This document shows positions 42,046 through 42,525 of a stretch of 42,525 nucleotides of DNA, one piece after another (within the stretch, counting starts at the first letter, position 1; every line of letters starts with the position of its first letter). The position numbers were made by a program, and so were the translations under genes. Source of the DNA: Phycisphaeraceae bacterium (GTDB lineage: Bacteria; Planctomycetota; Phycisphaerae; Phycisphaerales; UBA1924). The notes beneath the pieces are model-generated. The model was not told the DNA's origin, made no database searches, and worked only from the letters and a program-made list of their open reading frames with translations. The DNA lies in contig JAHBXK010000030.1 of the NCBI GenBank assembly GCA_019636535.1, positions 1 through 42,525 of the forward strand, read 5' to 3'.

Positions 42046-42525
42046 ATGACCATCAAGGATCGAGTTCGTGAATTGCGGCGCGTTCGCGCGGGCGACCTGA
42101 AGGCGCACCCGCGCAACTGGCGCACGCACCCAAAGGCCCAGCGCGATGTCCTGCGTGGCGTACTCGAGGAGATCGGGTACGCCGACGCCCTGCTCTGCCG
42201 CGAGGATGACGATGGCACGCTCGAACTCATCGACGGCCACCTGCGCGCCGAGACGACGCCTGATGAACTGGTGCCGGTGCTTGTGCTCGATGTCAGCACA
42301 ACCGAGGCGGAGCAACTGCTTGTCACGCTCGATCCGCTGGCGGCGATGGCGACGACCGATGCCAATCGACTTGGCGCGATTCTCGAAGATCTCGTGTTCA
42401 CTTCGGACGATGTGACGGCGATGCTCGCAGAGCTCGGCCGCGCGCACGGCCTGCTGCTCGGCGACGGAGAGATCGACGCGCCGGTGCCGGCCATGCCCGA
42501 TGCAGCCATCACGCAACCGGGCGAC
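42046..42525 (+). CDS. ParB/Srx-domain protein (N-terminal part; runs off the window)
   Basis: Open from the ATG at 42046 to the last base (160 codons, no stop), with GAAAGGA about 10 bases upstream. Residues 10-80 form a ParB/sulfiredoxin-like N-terminal domain: VRAGDLKAHPRNWRTHPKAQ, LRGVLEEIGYADALLC, and the turn LIDGHLRAE in place of GERRLRA. TEAEQLLVTLDPLAAMATTD follows. In relatives this domain precedes a DNA methyltransferase domain or stands beside phage packaging genes. The missing part lies beyond the window. It differs from the ParB at 35129, lacking the classical GERR box, and more likely belongs to a phage-type or second element on the right side of the att-like junction. Confidence 0.75.
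   Translation, partial: MTIKDRVRELRRVRAGDLKAHPRNWRTHPKAQRDVLRGVLEEIGYADALLCREDDDGTLELIDGHLRAETTPDELVPVLVLDVSTTEAEQLLVTLDPLAAMATTDANRLGAILEDLVFTSDDVTAMLAELGRAHGLLLGDGEIDAPVPAMPDAAITQPGD

Overview
The window is GC-rich bacterial DNA that looks planctomycetal, most likely close to Phycisphaerae. Three things support this: a secreted protein with a PEP-CTERM-like anchor of the P-x-P-A...hydrophobic...RRRR type (18844-19464); a one-protein Ser/Thr kinase plus WD40 receptor paired with an ECF-like sigma factor (30169-33977); and an integrase-type tail that reads through a tRNA/tmRNA 3' end (40902-41219). This is inferred from gene style; no ribosomal marker is present.

Almost the whole window reads as accessory DNA. 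Region A (1-12.9 kb) is a restriction/defence island. A stand-alone DEAD/DEAH helicase (319-3642, +) converges on a five-gene minus-strand operon: small winged-helix regulator, SNF2-type helicase, HNH protein, type III-like Mod methyltransferase, type III-like Res helicase-nuclease. The operon starts at a TTGACA promoter overlaid by a perfect inverted repeat. The first three genes are joined by ATGA overlaps. Two perfect hairpins sit between mod and res, and one of them masks the res Shine-Dalgarno sequence.

Region B (13-18.7 kb) holds an ArdC-like antirestriction protein with its own terminator, and a two-gene module: a DUF2130 coiled-coil/nuclease-like protein followed by an AAA_13-type ATPase with a CPLC zinc hook. 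An XRE-type regulator with an operator beside its start codon lies upstream. Region C (18.8-24.3 kb) holds the PEP-CTERM protein, an origin-like site (three iterons and a DnaA box), RepA, a large serine recombinase, two small recombinase-associated proteins, and a Fic AMPylator preceded by two identical tandem palindromes.

Region D (24.4-41.2 kb) is the mobilization backbone. It contains a DUF6876-like protein, an orphan DNA methyltransferase, small plasmid-type proteins, a MobF relaxase-helicase, a sigma factor/kinase pair as cargo, and a plus-strand run of DUF1232-like membrane protein, ParB, a coupling-protein ATPase without a membrane anchor, a membrane protein, a membrane-anchored J-domain protein and a second large serine recombinase. 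No type IV secretion channel genes are visible, so the element looks mobilizable rather than self-conjugative. It carries both plasmid replication functions and integration functions. The second recombinase gene runs into a 25-bp tRNA(Ala)/tmRNA 3'-end fragment, which marks a recombination junction. Beyond it lie about 0.8 kb with no convincing gene and the 5' part of a ParB-like gene that runs off the window.

The overall picture is a planctomycetal integrative/mobilizable element, or an integrated plasmid, carrying layered DNA-modification, restriction and antirestriction genes. The best candidates for undescribed biology are the self-regulated SNF2-HNH-Mod-Res operon with a structurally masked Res start, and the zinc-hook ATPase/DUF2130 pair.
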